Positions 52,285-60,912 of a stretch of DNA of 64,000 nt are shown here, in pieces. The stretch is from contig JAFUKG010000030.1 of NCBI GenBank assembly GCA_017467865.1, forward strand, positions 45,316 to 109,315, in the 5' to 3' direction. Positions within the stretch are counted from its first letter, which is position 1; every line of letters starts with the position of its first letter. The notes under the pieces were generated by a model. That model searched no databases. It worked only from the letters and a program-made list of their open reading frames with translations, and had not been told where the DNA came from. Made by a program: the position numbers and the translations under genes. The stretch is from Clostridia bacterium. GTDB taxonomy: Bacteria > Bacillota > Clostridia > Oscillospirales > SIG627.

Positions 52285-55107
52285 ATGAAAAAGCTTTTTG
52301 TTTTAGTGATATTGGTTTTGACTGCACTCATGGCTGTTTCCTGCTCCTCTGATAAAAAAGATAAAAGCGATGATAAGGAAGATAATAAGTCGGGTATATT
52401 TGACACGATTATGAAGGGCGAGAGTGACAGCGCCTCCGAGAAAACGCCTGAGGTAAGCGATACTACGGGCGATGAGGAAGAATTTGAAGAAGAGGTAATT
52501 ATTCCCGTTGAGCCCGAAATCCCCGTTGAGCCCGAAATCCCCGTTGAGCCCGAAAAGCTCGTTTATAACCTCGAGCTTAAGGGAATTACCTTTGAGGACG
52601 GAAAAAATGTTAAAGCCTTTGACCCCGACACAGTGGTCACGGTAAAGGCAGAGAGCAGCTCTGACAAGGCGTTCCTTTATTTTAAGGATAATTTTGACCG
52701 CGTTTTAACCAATTCGGATACCTATACGCTAACGATGAAGGGGCACACTTTTATCGAGGCTGTGTACGCCGAGAAGGGTGACGGAGAGCTGGAGTATAAC
52801 ACCGAAGACGGAAAAACCTATTACGTAGCAGGAATAGGAAGCGTCAGCGGCGATACTCTCTTTATTCCCGAGAGCTATAACGGAAAGCCCGTTACAAAAA
52901 TCGCAATGACCGCCTTTAAGGATAACACAAATTTAAGAACCGTATATATTCCCAAAACCGTTTCCTTTATAGGAGATGAAGCATTTTTGGGATGCACGTC
53001 ATTGGAATACATAAACATTCCCGCGACTGTTACAGACTTTGATATAGATTCTCTTGCCGATCTCACTTCTCTTAGAATTCTCAGTCTCGGCAAGGATACA
53101 GAGGAGCCTTTGAAAGTGCCTTCCCTTACAACGGTTTTTCTTGAAGAGGGGGTAAAAAGCTTTAACTTTAATTCAATGACGAGCCTTATACAGGTGTTTT
53201 TGCCGGATTCCGTCGAGTCGATACCAAACGATGCTTTTGCAGGATGCACCGCGCTTGAAAGTGTAAACATTCCCAAAAACGTAAAATCTATAGGCAATTC
53301 AGCTTTTAAATTCTGCGAATCCCTTTTAAAAATAGAGCTTCCTTACGGAATTACCACAATAGGTGAATATGCGTTCCTTACTTGTGGCGCACTGCAGGAA
53401 ATAAACTTCCCCGAAAGTTTAACTACTATAAACGGTAGTGCCTTTGCTGGCTGTAACTCCTTGACCTCCTTGACCTTTCCCGATTCCTTGACTGTTATTC
53501 CTCATATGTCTTTTATGAGTTGTCAGTCGTTGAGGGAAATCAACTTCGGCGGATACGTTAAGGAAATTGAGTTTTCTGCCTTTGCTGGCTGTGACAGCCT
53601 TGTGACCTTAAACCTCCCCGACTCTTTGGAAACAATAGGAAACGGAGTCTTCAGTGATTGCGAAAATTTGACGACGGTTAACCTTCCTGAGAACATCGAT
53701 ACTATCGGAGAAAAGGCTTTTGAAAAATGTGCAAAGATTAATAAAATCGTCATTCCTCAGCACTTAAGAACCCTTGCCGGAAAGGCGTTTGCAGAGTGTA
53801 CGGGTATTAACACTGTAATTATAGGTGCAAACAGAAGAATGTCCATTACAGCTTCCGCTTTTGAAGGTACGAACAAAGCTGATATGACTGTTTTGTATAG
53901 CGGAACGCAGAGCGAATGGCAAGAGGCATTTGGTGACATCAATGCATTCAACGAATGCACTATAAAATTCCAGGCTAACACCTATTACGATTTTGAAAGC
54001 GGATTAAGATACGCTTCAAACGGCGACGGAACCTGCCATATAGGAAAAATTCCTAGCTGTGAAATAACTGTGGAAAACCTTGTAATTCCCGAAAAATCTC
54101 CCGATAATGAGACGATAACCGCTATCGACGAAGAAGTTTTTTGGAGCAATGCAAATCTTAAGACTGTAACCATAGAAGCACCCATTACAGTTCTTCCTGC
54201 AGGTACTTTTAGCGGTTGTCAGAACGTTACCGAGATAAAGCTGCCCGAAACGTTAAAGAGAATTGAAGAAATGGCTTTTGCAGGCTGTTCTTCTTTAACT
54301 GCCGTAAATCTTCCCGAGGGACTTGAATTTATCGGAGAAAACGCTTTTGAAAGATGCAGCAGCTTAAAGAACGTTTATTTTCCCTCGACCCTTGAGCAAA
54401 TAGGCAAACGTGCCTTTGATATGTGTTCTTCCGTTAGCGAAATAACACTCGGTGAAAACGTTCAGAAGGTGGGAGAAAGCGCATTTGGTTATTGTACTGC
54501 CCTGACAAAAATAAATATGAGCTGTAAAAACGCTACCTTTGGTTACAATTGCTTCCCCAACGTGATGGCTGACGTATATTATACGGGCGGTGTAGAGGGC
54601 TGGATGTCTCTTGGTTCACAAACTATTCTCCAAAAAGAAATGAACCTTTATATCGACGGCAAGGTTCTCGTAGAGTTGATCCTTCCCGAAGGAATCTCCG
54701 AAATAAAGAATTCTGCTTTTAGTAATATAAAAACCCTTGAAAAAGTAGTTATTCCCGATAGCGTGAAAAAAATGGGTAACTCAGCTTTTAACGGTTGTAC
54801 AGCCCTTAACCACGTTGAGCTTGGAAGAGGTCTTGAGTACCTGCCTTACGGCGCCTTTGCAAATTGTGACACTATCGAGTATATTTTCTTCCCCATAGAA
54901 ATTAAGTCGATATCCGAAGATACTTTTTCAAACACCTCTGTTCCGGGAATATTCTACGAGGGAATTGTAACACAATGGGGCGACGTTGCAGACTCGAAGA
55001 AATTGACCTATCTTCTTAATATGGTGTATTATTACTCAGAGGAACAACCTACAAATACAAAATTAAAATTCTGGCATTACGTTGACGGAAAGGTTACTCC
55101 TTGGTAA
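52285..55107 (+). CDS. BspA-type leucine-rich-repeat lipoprotein
   Basis: 940 residues. A lipoprotein signal peptide has the lipobox MAVSC, acylated Cys20, for processing by Lgt. An acidic linker (about 21-95) includes three PVEPEI repeats encoded by 18-bp DNA repeats. Two long arrays of LRR_5 (BspA/TpLRR) units follow, of the form AFxxCxxLxxIxxPxxLxxIGxxA; between them and at the C-terminus are small beta segments. BspA-like proteins are surface adhesins or binding proteins. Probably membrane anchored and exposed. A strong terminator follows. Confidence 0.92.
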   Translation: MKKLFVLVILVLTALMAVSCSSDKKDKSDDKEDNKSGIFDTIMKGESDSASEKTPEVSDTTGDEEEFEEEVIIPVEPEIPVEPEIPVEPEKLVYNLELKGITFEDGKNVKAFDPDTVVTVKAESSSDKAFLYFKDNFDRVLTNSDTYTLTMKGHTFIEAVYAEKGDGELEYNTEDGKTYYVAGIGSVSGDTLFIPESYNGKPVTKIAMTAFKDNTNLRTVYIPKTVSFIGDEAFLGCTSLEYINIPATVTDFDIDSLADLTSLRILSLGKDTEEPLKVPSLTTVFLEEGVKSFNFNSMTSLIQVFLPDSVESIPNDAFAGCTALESVNIPKNVKSIGNSAFKFCESLLKIELPYGITTIGEYAFLTCGALQEINFPESLTTINGSAFAGCNSLTSLTFPDSLTVIPHMSFMSCQSLREINFGGYVKEIEFSAFAGCDSLVTLNLPDSLETIGNGVFSDCENLTTVNLPENIDTIGEKAFEKCAKINKIVIPQHLRTLAGKAFAECTGINTVIIGANRRMSITASAFEGTNKADMTVLYSGTQSEWQEAFGDINAFNECTIKFQANTYYDFESGLRYASNGDGTCHIGKIPSCEITVENLVIPEKSPDNETITAIDEEVFWSNANLKTVTIEAPITVLPAGTFSGCQNVTEIKLPETLKRIEEMAFAGCSSLTAVNLPEGLEFIGENAFERCSSLKNVYFPSTLEQIGKRAFDMCSSVSEITLGENVQKVGESAFGYCTALTKINMSCKNATFGYNCFPNVMADVYYTGGVEGWMSLGSQTILQKEMNLYIDGKVLVELILPEGISEIKNSAFSNIKTLEKVVIPDSVKKMGNSAFNGCTALNHVELGRGLEYLPYGAFANCDTIEYIFFPIEIKSISEDTFSNTSVPGIFYEGIVTQWGDVADSKKLTYLLNMVYYYSEEQPTNTKLKFWHYVDGKVTPW

Positions 55108-55113
55108 AAATAA

Positions 55114-55148
55114 GGCTGTAAAAGTTTAAAACTTTTACAGCCGTTTTT
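55114..55148. terminator. Intrinsic terminator between convergent genes
   Basis: A 14-bp perfect stem (55114-55127 with 55129-55142) with T run after it on the plus strand and A-rich flank on the other. Confidence 0.9.
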
Positions 55149-55984
55149 TATCTGTAAACGTGAAATCCGTTTCCTACAATCTGTTGAGACTCTGAATATA
55201 TTATAAATACGTTTGGGTCAAGCTCTTCGATTTTGTGCTGGAAGATAGGTATTTCCGAGTCCTTCAGGGCGCAGATAAGCACCTGTCTGTCACCGCCTGT
55301 GTAGGCTCCCTTGCCCTCAAGAAGGGTAATTCCTCTGGGGGAGGTGGACACAAGGTGGCTTGATATTTCCTCTCCCTTTGAGGTAATGACAAAGGCGAGC
55401 TTAGAAATGTTCATTTTTGAAATGAGAAAGTCTATTGCAAAGGTGGATACTGCAAGAGCGATAATTCCGTAAAGAGCAAGGTCAAATTCACGGAAAACTA
55501 TAAGGGAGAGAAGTATTACTGCGCTGTCAACCACAAGAAGCAGTCTGCCGATGGCAACGTTTGGACGGTAATGCTGAATAAGACGGGCGGCAATGTCTGT
55601 GCCTCCCGTAGATGCTCCCACAAGAAGAGTTATACCTATTCCTACTCCGTAGAAAACCGACCCGCATATTGTGGCAAGTACTACGTCGTTTGTAATAGGT
55701 GGCACGTAGGAGAGCAGTTCAACGAACAAAGTCAGCGAAAATGCACCCACAAGGGTATGAAAAACGAACTTTTTACCTAAGATGAAAAGGGCGATAAGGA
55801 GAAGGGCTATATTTATTACAGCGTAGGTTATACCCGGCTGAATACCCAGAGTGTGATATATAACCGTAGCAAGACCCGATACTCCGCCTCCTACAACCTT
55901 TGAGGGCAGATAAAAGACCGATACACCGATAGAGGTGAGAAAGGTTCCCACTATTGTTAAAATAAGAGTTTTTATCTTTGACAT
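55148..55984 (-). CDS. YitT-family membrane protein
   Basis: 278 residues from the ATG at 55984, with GGGAAG 8-10 bases upstream. Five to six membrane helices carry the hallmark PSKVVGGGVSGLATVIYH and LVGASTGGTDIAARLIQ; a C-terminal cytoplasmic DUF2179 domain (about 215-275) includes RGITLLEGKGAYTGGDRQVL. Widespread in Firmicutes; transport or sensing is suspected but unproven. A CGTGTA-A-TACACG palindrome lies just after its -10 box. Confidence 0.92.
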   Translation of the reverse strand: MSKIKTLILTIVGTFLTSIGVSVFYLPSKVVGGGVSGLATVIYHTLGIQPGITYAVINIALLLIALFILGKKFVFHTLVGAFSLTLFVELLSYVPPITNDVVLATICGSVFYGVGIGITLLVGASTGGTDIAARLIQHYRPNVAIGRLLLVVDSAVILLSLIVFREFDLALYGIIALAVSTFAIDFLISKMNISKLAFVITSKGEEISSHLVSTSPRGITLLEGKGAYTGGDRQVLICALKDSEIPIFQHKIEELDPNVFIIYSESQQIVGNGFHVYR

Positions 55985-56000
55985 AGACAAACTTCCCTTT

Positions 56001-56044
56001 CGTGTAATACACGCTATTTTACACCATTACCGCCGAAAAATCAA
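56001..56044 (-). promoter_or_regulatory. YitT promoter with adjacent palindrome
   Basis: Minus-strand TTGATT (56039-56044), 17-bp spacer, TAAAAT (56016-56021). A perfect 13-bp palindrome CGTGTAATACACG (56001-56013) lies at the expected transcript start and could be an operator. Confidence 0.65.
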
Positions 56045-56154
56045 GCGGTGTTTTTCACAATTCACCGAATAATTTGCGAAAATAATTGAATATTACAGAA
56101 AAAATATCTGATTTTGACTTTTTTGCATGAACGATAAACTGATTTTTTAAATGC

Positions 56155-56183
56155 TTGACATATTGTGGCGTTTGTGTTAGAAT
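56155..56183 (+). promoter_or_regulatory. Sigma-A promoter of the met leader and metY-metA
   Basis: TTGACA (56155-56160), 17-bp spacer, TAGAAT (56178-56183); transcript start expected near 56190. Confidence 0.85.
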
Positions 56184-56213
56184 TAACTATCTTTAAGGAG
56201 AGGAGAAAAAGAT

Positions 56214-56291
56214 ATGATGATGCTTCTAATGTGCAACTCCAAAAATATGCTTTCTCCCTGTCTCCGAATGCCCCAAAGGGCAAAGGCATAA
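56214..56291 (+). CDS. Met-rich 25-residue leader peptide
   Basis: The ORF begins ATG-ATG-ATG behind GGAG (8-base spacing) and ends at TAA 56291. It encodes Met at positions 1, 2, 3, 6, 12 and 19 and Cys at 7 and 16, opening MMMLLMCNSKNM and closing PQRAKA. Six Met in 25 residues, three in a row at the start, directly before a terminator and methionine biosynthesis genes, is the signature of an attenuation leader peptide. No other function is likely for so short a product. Confidence 0.72.
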   Translation: MMMLLMCNSKNMLSPCLRMPQRAKA

Positions 56292-56300
56292 CTATTTAAG

Positions 56301-56325
56301 GCAGGGTAGACCCCTGCTATTTTTA
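56301..56325 (+). terminator. Leader terminator of metY-metA
   Basis: GC-rich stem GCAGGG/CCCTGC with loop TAGAC and tail TATTTTTAATT, 10 bases after the leader ORF stop and about 90 bases before the metY start. Confidence 0.78.
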
Positions 56326-56337
56326 ATTAAAAAAGAA

Positions 56338-56398
56338 AATTTCGGCTTTGCCGAAATTAATCATAATTCTGCATTTTGCATTCAGCATTCTGCATTTA
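56338..56398. repeat. Modular intergenic repeat, one-sided copy R10
   Basis: Hairpin AATTTCGGC/GCCGAAATT (56338-56358) followed by right-end words AATTCTGCATTTTGCATTCA and CATTCTGCATTT. It lies between the attenuator and metY. Reading through it produces a false N-terminal extension of metY. Confidence 0.8.
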
Positions 56399-56413
56399 TC
56401 AAAGGAGAATATT

Positions 56414-57703
56414 ATGTCAAACTACAAAATTGAAACTAAATGCATTCAGTCGGGATACGTTCCTACAAACGGAGAACCCCGACAGATACCTATTGTACAA
56501 AGCACTACCTTTAAGTATGATACCAGCGAGGATATGGGAAAGCTTTTCGACCTTGAAGCAAGCGGATATTTCTATACAAGACTTCAGAATCCCACCAACG
56601 ACTACGTTGCAAAGAAGATAGCCGACCTTGAAGGCGGTACTGCCGCAATGCTTACCTCATCAGGTCAGGCGGCAAACTTCTATGCTATCTTTAATATCGC
56701 TTCCTGCGGTGACCACGTTGTGGCTTCTTCTACTATCTACGGAGGAACCTTCAACCTCTTCTCTGTTACTATGAAGAGAATGGGAATAGACTTTACCTTC
56801 GTTTCTCCCTATGCAACCGACGAGGAGATTCAGGCGGCATTCCGTCCCAACACAAAGGCTCTTTTCGGTGAAACTATTGCAAATCCCGCACTTACCGTTC
56901 TTGACATAGAGCGCTTTGCAAACGTTGCTCACAAAAACGGCGTGCCCCTCATTATAGACAACACCTTTGCAACACCCTTCCTTTGCCGTCCCTTTGAATT
57001 CGGTGCTGATATCGTAACTCACTCCACCACAAAGTATATGGACGGACACGGAGCAGGCGTTGGCGGTTGTATAGTTGACAGCGGTAAATTCGATTGGACA
57101 AAGTACCCCGACAAGTTTCCCGGTCTTTGCACTCCCGACGACAGCTATCACGGAGTAACCTACACCGAGCGCTTTGGACTTGAAGGCGCATTTATTACAA
57201 AGGCTACTGCTCAGCTTATGCGTGACTTCGGCTCTATCCAGTCCCCTCAGAACGCATTCCTTCTCAATCTCGGTCTTGAAAGCCTTCACGTGAGAATGGA
57301 GCGTCATTCGTCAAACGCTCTTAAGGTAGCTACCTTCCTCGAAAGTCATCCTATGGTTTCGTGGGTAAAATATAGCGGACTTCCTTCTGACAGAGATTAT
57401 CCTCTTGCGCAGAAGTATCTGCCTCTCGGCTCCTGCGGAGTTGTAAGCTTCGGAGTTAAGGGCGGAAGAAAAGCGGCTGAAAAGTTTATGAAAAACCTTC
57501 GCCTCGCTTCAATCGAGACCCACGTAGCAGATGCTAAAACTTGCTGTCTGCATCCTGCTTCCGCTACCCACCGTCAGATGAACGACGCAGAGCTTGAGGC
57601 GGCAGGTGTTTCTCCCGACCTTGTAAGATATTCCTGCGGTATCGAAAACGCCGATGACCTTATTGCGGATATAGCTCAGGCACTTGAAAAGGCGGGTGTT
57701 TAA
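56414..57703 (+). CDS. metY: O-acetylhomoserine sulfhydrylase
   Basis: 429 residues from the ATG at 56414 ([20 protein letters not shown]), behind AAAGGAG; an upstream ATG would translate repeat DNA. Cys/Met metabolism PLP family, with the cofactor Lys207 in [26 protein letters not shown], and TLLHPAST-like [13 protein letters not shown] near the C-terminus. It makes homocysteine from O-acetylhomoserine and sulfide, the direct-sulfhydrylation route. metA follows after 2 bases and supplies the substrate. Confidence 0.95.
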   Translation: MSNYKIETKCIQSGYVPTNGEPRQIPIVQSTTFKYDTSEDMGKLFDLEASGYFYTRLQNPTNDYVAKKIADLEGGTAAMLTSSGQAANFYAIFNIASCGDHVVASSTIYGGTFNLFSVTMKRMGIDFTFVSPYATDEEIQAAFRPNTKALFGETIANPALTVLDIERFANVAHKNGVPLIIDNTFATPFLCRPFEFGADIVTHSTTKYMDGHGAGVGGCIVDSGKFDWTKYPDKFPGLCTPDDSYHGVTYTERFGLEGAFITKATAQLMRDFGSIQSPQNAFLLNLGLESLHVRMERHSSNALKVATFLESHPMVSWVKYSGLPSDRDYPLAQKYLPLGSCGVVSFGVKGGRKAAEKFMKNLRLASIETHVADAKTCCLHPASATHRQMNDAELEAAGVSPDLVRYSCGIENADDLIADIAQALEKAGV

Positions 57704-57705
57704 TA

Positions 57706-58620
57706 ATGCCTATAAGAATACCCAACTCTCTGCCTGCCACACAAACTCTCATTGACGAAAACATCTTCGTCATGACCGAGACACGGGCTTTGACACAGGA
57801 TATTCGCCCTTTGCAGATACTTCTTTTAAATCTTATGCCTACGAAAATCGTTACCGAAACACAGTTTGCAAGACTTCTCGGAAACACTCCCTTGCAGGTG
57901 GAGCTTGACTTTTTGCAGACGGCTACTCATAAGGCTACCCATACCTCCTCCGACCACCTTCTTGCTTTTTATAAGGTCTTTGACGACGTTAAGGACAAGA
58001 AGTATGACGGCATGATAATCACAGGCGCACCCGTAGAGCTTATGCCCTTTGAGGACGTCAACTATTGGGAAGAGCTTTGTGAGATTATGGAGTGGTCGAA
58101 AACTCACGTAACAAGTACCTTCCATATCTGCTGGGGCGCTCAGGCAGGTCTTTACTACCACTTCGGTATAGGTAAAAAGACTCTCCCCGAAAAGCTTTTC
58201 GGAGTATTCTCGCATAGAGTTGTTCATAAGAACGCTATACTTTTCCGAGGCTTTGACGACGAGTTTTTAGTTCCTCATTCCCGTCACACCACCGTTGACG
58301 TTGAGGACGTAAGACGTGTGCCGGAGCTTAAAATTCTCACTCTCTCCGATAAAGCGGGACTTCATTGTTGTATGACAGAGGGCGGACGTCAGATTTTCGT
58401 TACCGGTCATTCCGAATATGACCCCGAAACTCTAAAAACCGAGTATCTCCGTGACAAAAACGCAGGACTTGACATAAAAGTTCCAGAAAACTATTTTCCT
58501 CACGATGACGATACTCTTCCCCCCATCGTCAAATGGCGCTCCCACGCCAATCTCCTTTTTTCTAACTGGCTTAACTACTTTGTATATCAAACGACTCCTT
58601 ATGATATCAACGACATATAA
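57706..58620 (+). CDS. metA: Homoserine O-acyltransferase, probably acetyl-specific
   Basis: 304 residues, full-length MetA fold. The nucleophile is Cys142 in [15 protein letters not shown], the catalytic His is in [11 protein letters not shown], and [12 protein letters not shown] opens the domain. Residue 111 is Glu (TGAPVE). In published work on this family Glu111 favours acetyl-CoA and Gly111 succinyl-CoA, so it should make O-acetylhomoserine, exactly what the neighbouring MetY uses. Two bases separate the genes, a tight operon under the Met leader. Confidence 0.94.
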   Translation: MPIRIPNSLPATQTLIDENIFVMTETRALTQDIRPLQILLLNLMPTKIVTETQFARLLGNTPLQVELDFLQTATHKATHTSSDHLLAFYKVFDDVKDKKYDGMIITGAPVELMPFEDVNYWEELCEIMEWSKTHVTSTFHICWGAQAGLYYHFGIGKKTLPEKLFGVFSHRVVHKNAILFRGFDDEFLVPHSRHTTVDVEDVRRVPELKILTLSDKAGLHCCMTEGGRQIFVTGHSEYDPETLKTEYLRDKNAGLDIKVPENYFPHDDDTLPPIVKWRSHANLLFSNWLNYFVYQTTPYDINDI

Positions 58621-58662
58621 AATTTCTTTGTCTTTTTTCGCATTACTTCGCACAGCAAAAAT

Positions 58663-58736
58663 GGAAAATTGAAATTTGAAAATTAATGAAGATTTTCCCA
58701 AAGGGAAAATCAACCTTAATTCTGCATTCTGCATTA
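58663..58736. repeat. Modular intergenic repeat, copy R11
   Basis: Left words GGAAAATTGAAATTTGAAAA, core hairpin GATTTTCCC/GGGAAAATC (58691-58711), right words TTAATTCTGCATTCTGCATT. The two ends come from different word sets, showing that ends and cores are exchangeable. The preceding 40 bases resemble part of the 114-bp repeat. Confidence 0.8.
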
Positions 58737-58755
58737 AAAATCCTCGGAGGTTAAA

Positions 58756-59139
58756 ATGAAAAAAATACTTAACGTTCTTTATACGGCGGTTTGTCATTTT
58801 GCTTTGTCTTTTTCGGGAATAATCCTATTTTTTTGGTTATTTATGGAAGAGGCACAGTACATTGATTATGAGAAAATTCTAATTTTCTTCCGATTTGCCT
58901 TGATATTCGGCGCAGCGTCTGTTGTTTTTGCTATACCTAAGATTCCTTACGTAGTAAAGGTAGCACTTCATTTTGTTATAAACACAATAGCTTTTGTCGC
59001 AACCTTTGCGACTGCTACGGGCATATCACAGATGAGAGCCTTTGTTGTGGGCGCGTTATTCGTTATCATTTACGCTGTTATCTTCGCGATTGTAAAGGTG
59101 CTTCAGGCTCTTTCAAAGAGATTTACGAAAAATGTATGA
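58756..59139 (+). CDS. Small polytopic membrane protein
   Basis: 127 residues with four predicted membrane helices and a basic C-terminal tail (ALSKRFTKNV). CGGAGG precedes the ATG. The size and topology recall DUF3021-type proteins, but I see no diagnostic motif and would not assign a function. It overlaps the following MBL hydrolase gene by 8 bases. Confidence 0.75.
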   Translation: MKKILNVLYTAVCHFALSFSGIILFFWLFMEEAQYIDYEKILIFFRFALIFGAASVVFAIPKIPYVVKVALHFVINTIAFVATFATATGISQMRAFVVGALFVIIYAVIFAIVKVLQALSKRFTKNV

Positions 59140-60031
59140 GCTGAAAGCCTTGGGGGAATGTACTTATTACATCGACTGCCCCTCTAAAATCGGAATAATA
59201 AGAAAAGAAAAAGAGGTTATCCTGGTTGACGGGGGAAGCAGTAAGGACTCTGCAAAAAAGACCCTCAAAGCGGTGAGTGACGAGGGCTGGACCGTAAAAA
59301 GTATAATCATTACCCATTCCCACGCCGACCATATCGGAGGGGTAAAATACCTTGCAGATAACACGGGCGCAAGGGTTTACGCCAAGGGTGCAGAGTGTGA
59401 TTTTACACGCCATACCTACCTTGAGGGTGCCTATATTTGGGGAGGCTTTCCCCATAAAGATTTGAGAAGTCATTTCTTTTTAGCACCGCCTTGCGGGGTG
59501 CTTTCCATAGAGGAGTTTGAAGAAGAGGGTGTGAGCATAATCGACCTGCCCGGTCATTCCTTTGACCAAATAGGCGTTAAAGTCTCCGACGGCACCGTCT
59601 TTGTGGCAGATGCCCTTGCAAGCGAAGCTACCCTTGAAAAGTACGGAGTCTCGTTTCTTTACGACGTAAAAAGCTATCTTGAAACTTTAGAAAAGCTGAA
59701 AACCCTTGATGGAAAGGTGTTTTTGCCTTCTCATAACGAGCCCCAAAGGAGCATAACCAACCTTGCTGAAAAAAACGTAGAAAAGACACTTGAAATATGT
59801 GAGTGTATAGTGGAGCTTCTTGACACTCCATTGACCTTTGATGAGCTACTGAAGGGTGTTTTCGACAGATACTCTCTTATATTGTCCACGGGACAGTACT
59901 CTCTTGTAGGGGCAACTCTTCGCTCGTATGTCTCATATCTTTGGGACGAGGGCAGAATTGAGCCCGTGATTGACGACAACTTAATGAAATGGAAAGGGAC
60001 TGTAAAAAGGTTAGGTTTACCTCTTTTTTAG
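59132..60031 (+). CDS. MBL-fold metal-dependent hydrolase
   Basis: 299 residues. The metal motif is THSHADHIGG (His62, His64, Asp66, His67), followed by LPGHSFDQIGV (third His), FVADAL (bridging Asp) and LPSHNEP. A C-terminal helical and winged domain of about 80 residues resembles those on small-molecule-thioester or lactonase-type MBL proteins. Substrate unknown. Translation is coupled to the small membrane protein by overlap. Confidence 0.88.
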   Translation: MYELKALGECTYYIDCPSKIGIIRKEKEVILVDGGSSKDSAKKTLKAVSDEGWTVKSIIITHSHADHIGGVKYLADNTGARVYAKGAECDFTRHTYLEGAYIWGGFPHKDLRSHFFLAPPCGVLSIEEFEEEGVSIIDLPGHSFDQIGVKVSDGTVFVADALASEATLEKYGVSFLYDVKSYLETLEKLKTLDGKVFLPSHNEPQRSITNLAEKNVEKTLEICECIVELLDTPLTFDELLKGVFDRYSLILSTGQYSLVGATLRSYVSYLWDEGRIEPVIDDNLMKWKGTVKRLGLPLF

Positions 60032-60052
60032 GCGCCCTCGAAAAACACAGTT

Positions 60053-60128
60053 TGATATAATCCCCTTAAAGTAGTCTTGGATTTTTTGTTTTTCAAGTGT
60101 CTGCTTTAAGGGGATTTATATCATTTTT
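60053..60128. terminator. Long hairpin between convergent genes
   Basis: TGATATAATCCCCTTAAAG (60053-60071) pairs with its near-perfect complement at 60104-60123 across a 32-base loop, followed by TTTTT. Probably the terminator of the MBL gene and of the repressor gene opposite; the large loop is unusual. Confidence 0.6.
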
Positions 60129-60176
60129 GGTACAACGGTTGCATTTTAGCGAATTCTTTTGATAAATCTGTAAAGG

Positions 60177-60818
60177 CTATATTTTTTTTATAACCGTTCT
60201 CACTAACCCCACAACGCTTACTCTCAGCACCTCAGCACCTTCAAAGCGTCTGACGGGGTAGGCGGGATTGATACTGTGCAGCTCTATGAAGCTTTTGCCG
60301 TAGACTACACGCTTTACAAGCCCCTCTTCTCCGTCAAGGAGCACAACGGCAATAGAGCCGCTGTCAACACTGTTTTGTTTAACTACTTGTATTACGTCGC
60401 CGTTTTCGATTTTTGGAGACATGGAATCTCCCCAAACCTTAAGGCACATTGTGTTTTCTGCTTCATAGGGATTTTCAATGTAGCAGGGCATATATCCCAC
60501 GATTTCTTCAAGAGCATTGACCCCAAAGCCTGCCGATACACTCTCGTAAAGAGGCACCATACGAACTGAGGAATTATCAAGAAACATAGCATTTGACTTT
60601 ACGTCAGATGCTTTTTCTTTTTCCTCAGACGTGAGATATTCAACGCTTACCCCGAAATAATCCGCGACTGCCTTCAAGGTGTTTCTGCGTGGAGGCTGTG
60701 TCATTTTCTTCCAGTTTGTAGGAGTCCCCTTTGAAAGTCCAAGCTCAACGGCGAGGGCTGTTATTGACATCCCTTGTCTTGAACACAGTTCATTTACTCT
60801 GTCGTAAAAATTAGCCAT
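60177..60818 (-). CDS. Phage CI/LexA-type repressor (XRE HTH plus S24 peptidase)
   Basis: 213 residues from the ATG at 60818, behind GAGAGG. The N-terminal HTH (about 5-60) has MSITALAVELGLSKGTPTNW. The C-terminal S24 domain has the nucleophile Ser132 in GDSMSPKIENGD and general base Lys169 in GLVKRV. An Ala96-Gly97 pair in SVSAGFGV is a candidate self-cleavage site. Family knowledge: RecA-stimulated self-cleavage inactivates such repressors on DNA damage. Divergent from a phage tail-type gene, with a palindromic operator between. Confidence 0.9.
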   Translation of the reverse strand: MANFYDRVNELCSRQGMSITALAVELGLSKGTPTNWKKMTQPPRRNTLKAVADYFGVSVEYLTSEEKEKASDVKSNAMFLDNSSVRMVPLYESVSAGFGVNALEEIVGYMPCYIENPYEAENTMCLKVWGDSMSPKIENGDVIQVVKQNSVDSGSIAVVLLDGEEGLVKRVVYGKSFIELHSINPAYPVRRFEGAEVLRVSVVGLVRTVIKKI

Positions 60819-60863
60819 AATTAAACCTCTCACAAAATAATTAAACTAAATTAAACAAATATA

Positions 60864-60912
60864 TTGACAAAACTAAACTTTTGTGTTATATTTAATCGAG
60901 CTCAATTGAGCT
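60864..60912 (+). promoter_or_regulatory. Promoter and palindromic operator of the tail-gene transcript
   Basis: TTGACA (60864-60869), 17-bp spacer, TATATT (60887-60892), then the perfect 14-bp palindrome AGCTCAATTGAGCT (60899-60912) at the expected +1. AATTAAAC repeats on the other side of the promoter may be further operator sites. The layout suits repression by the divergent CI-like protein. Confidence 0.72.

Larger units (their letters stand above)
56197..56325 (+). promoter_or_regulatory. Transcription attenuator of metY-metA
   Basis: Two exclusive folds can be read. Pairing 1: GGAGA (56197-56201) and GGAGAAA (56202-56208), which hold the leader's ribosome site, with TCTCC (56261-56265) and TTTCTCC (56251-56257). 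Antiterminator: CCCTGTC (56256-56262) with GGCAGGG (56300-56306), one G-U pair. Terminator: GCAGGG (56301-56306) with CCCTGC (56312-56317), then TATTTTTAATT. A ribosome held at the early Met codons would mask the 5' half of pairing 1 and free CCCTGTC, keeping the operon on. Confidence 0.7.

Noticed and set aside
52503..52555. Short tandem repeat as a regulatory or CRISPR element
   Set aside because: 18-bp units encode PVEPEI repeats in the lipoprotein linker.
56190..56413. SAM riboswitch or Met T-box before metY
   Set aside because: I found no S-box core, no T-box sequence (UGGN'CC bulge) and no room for their multi-helix junctions; the leader ORF plus terminator explains the region better.
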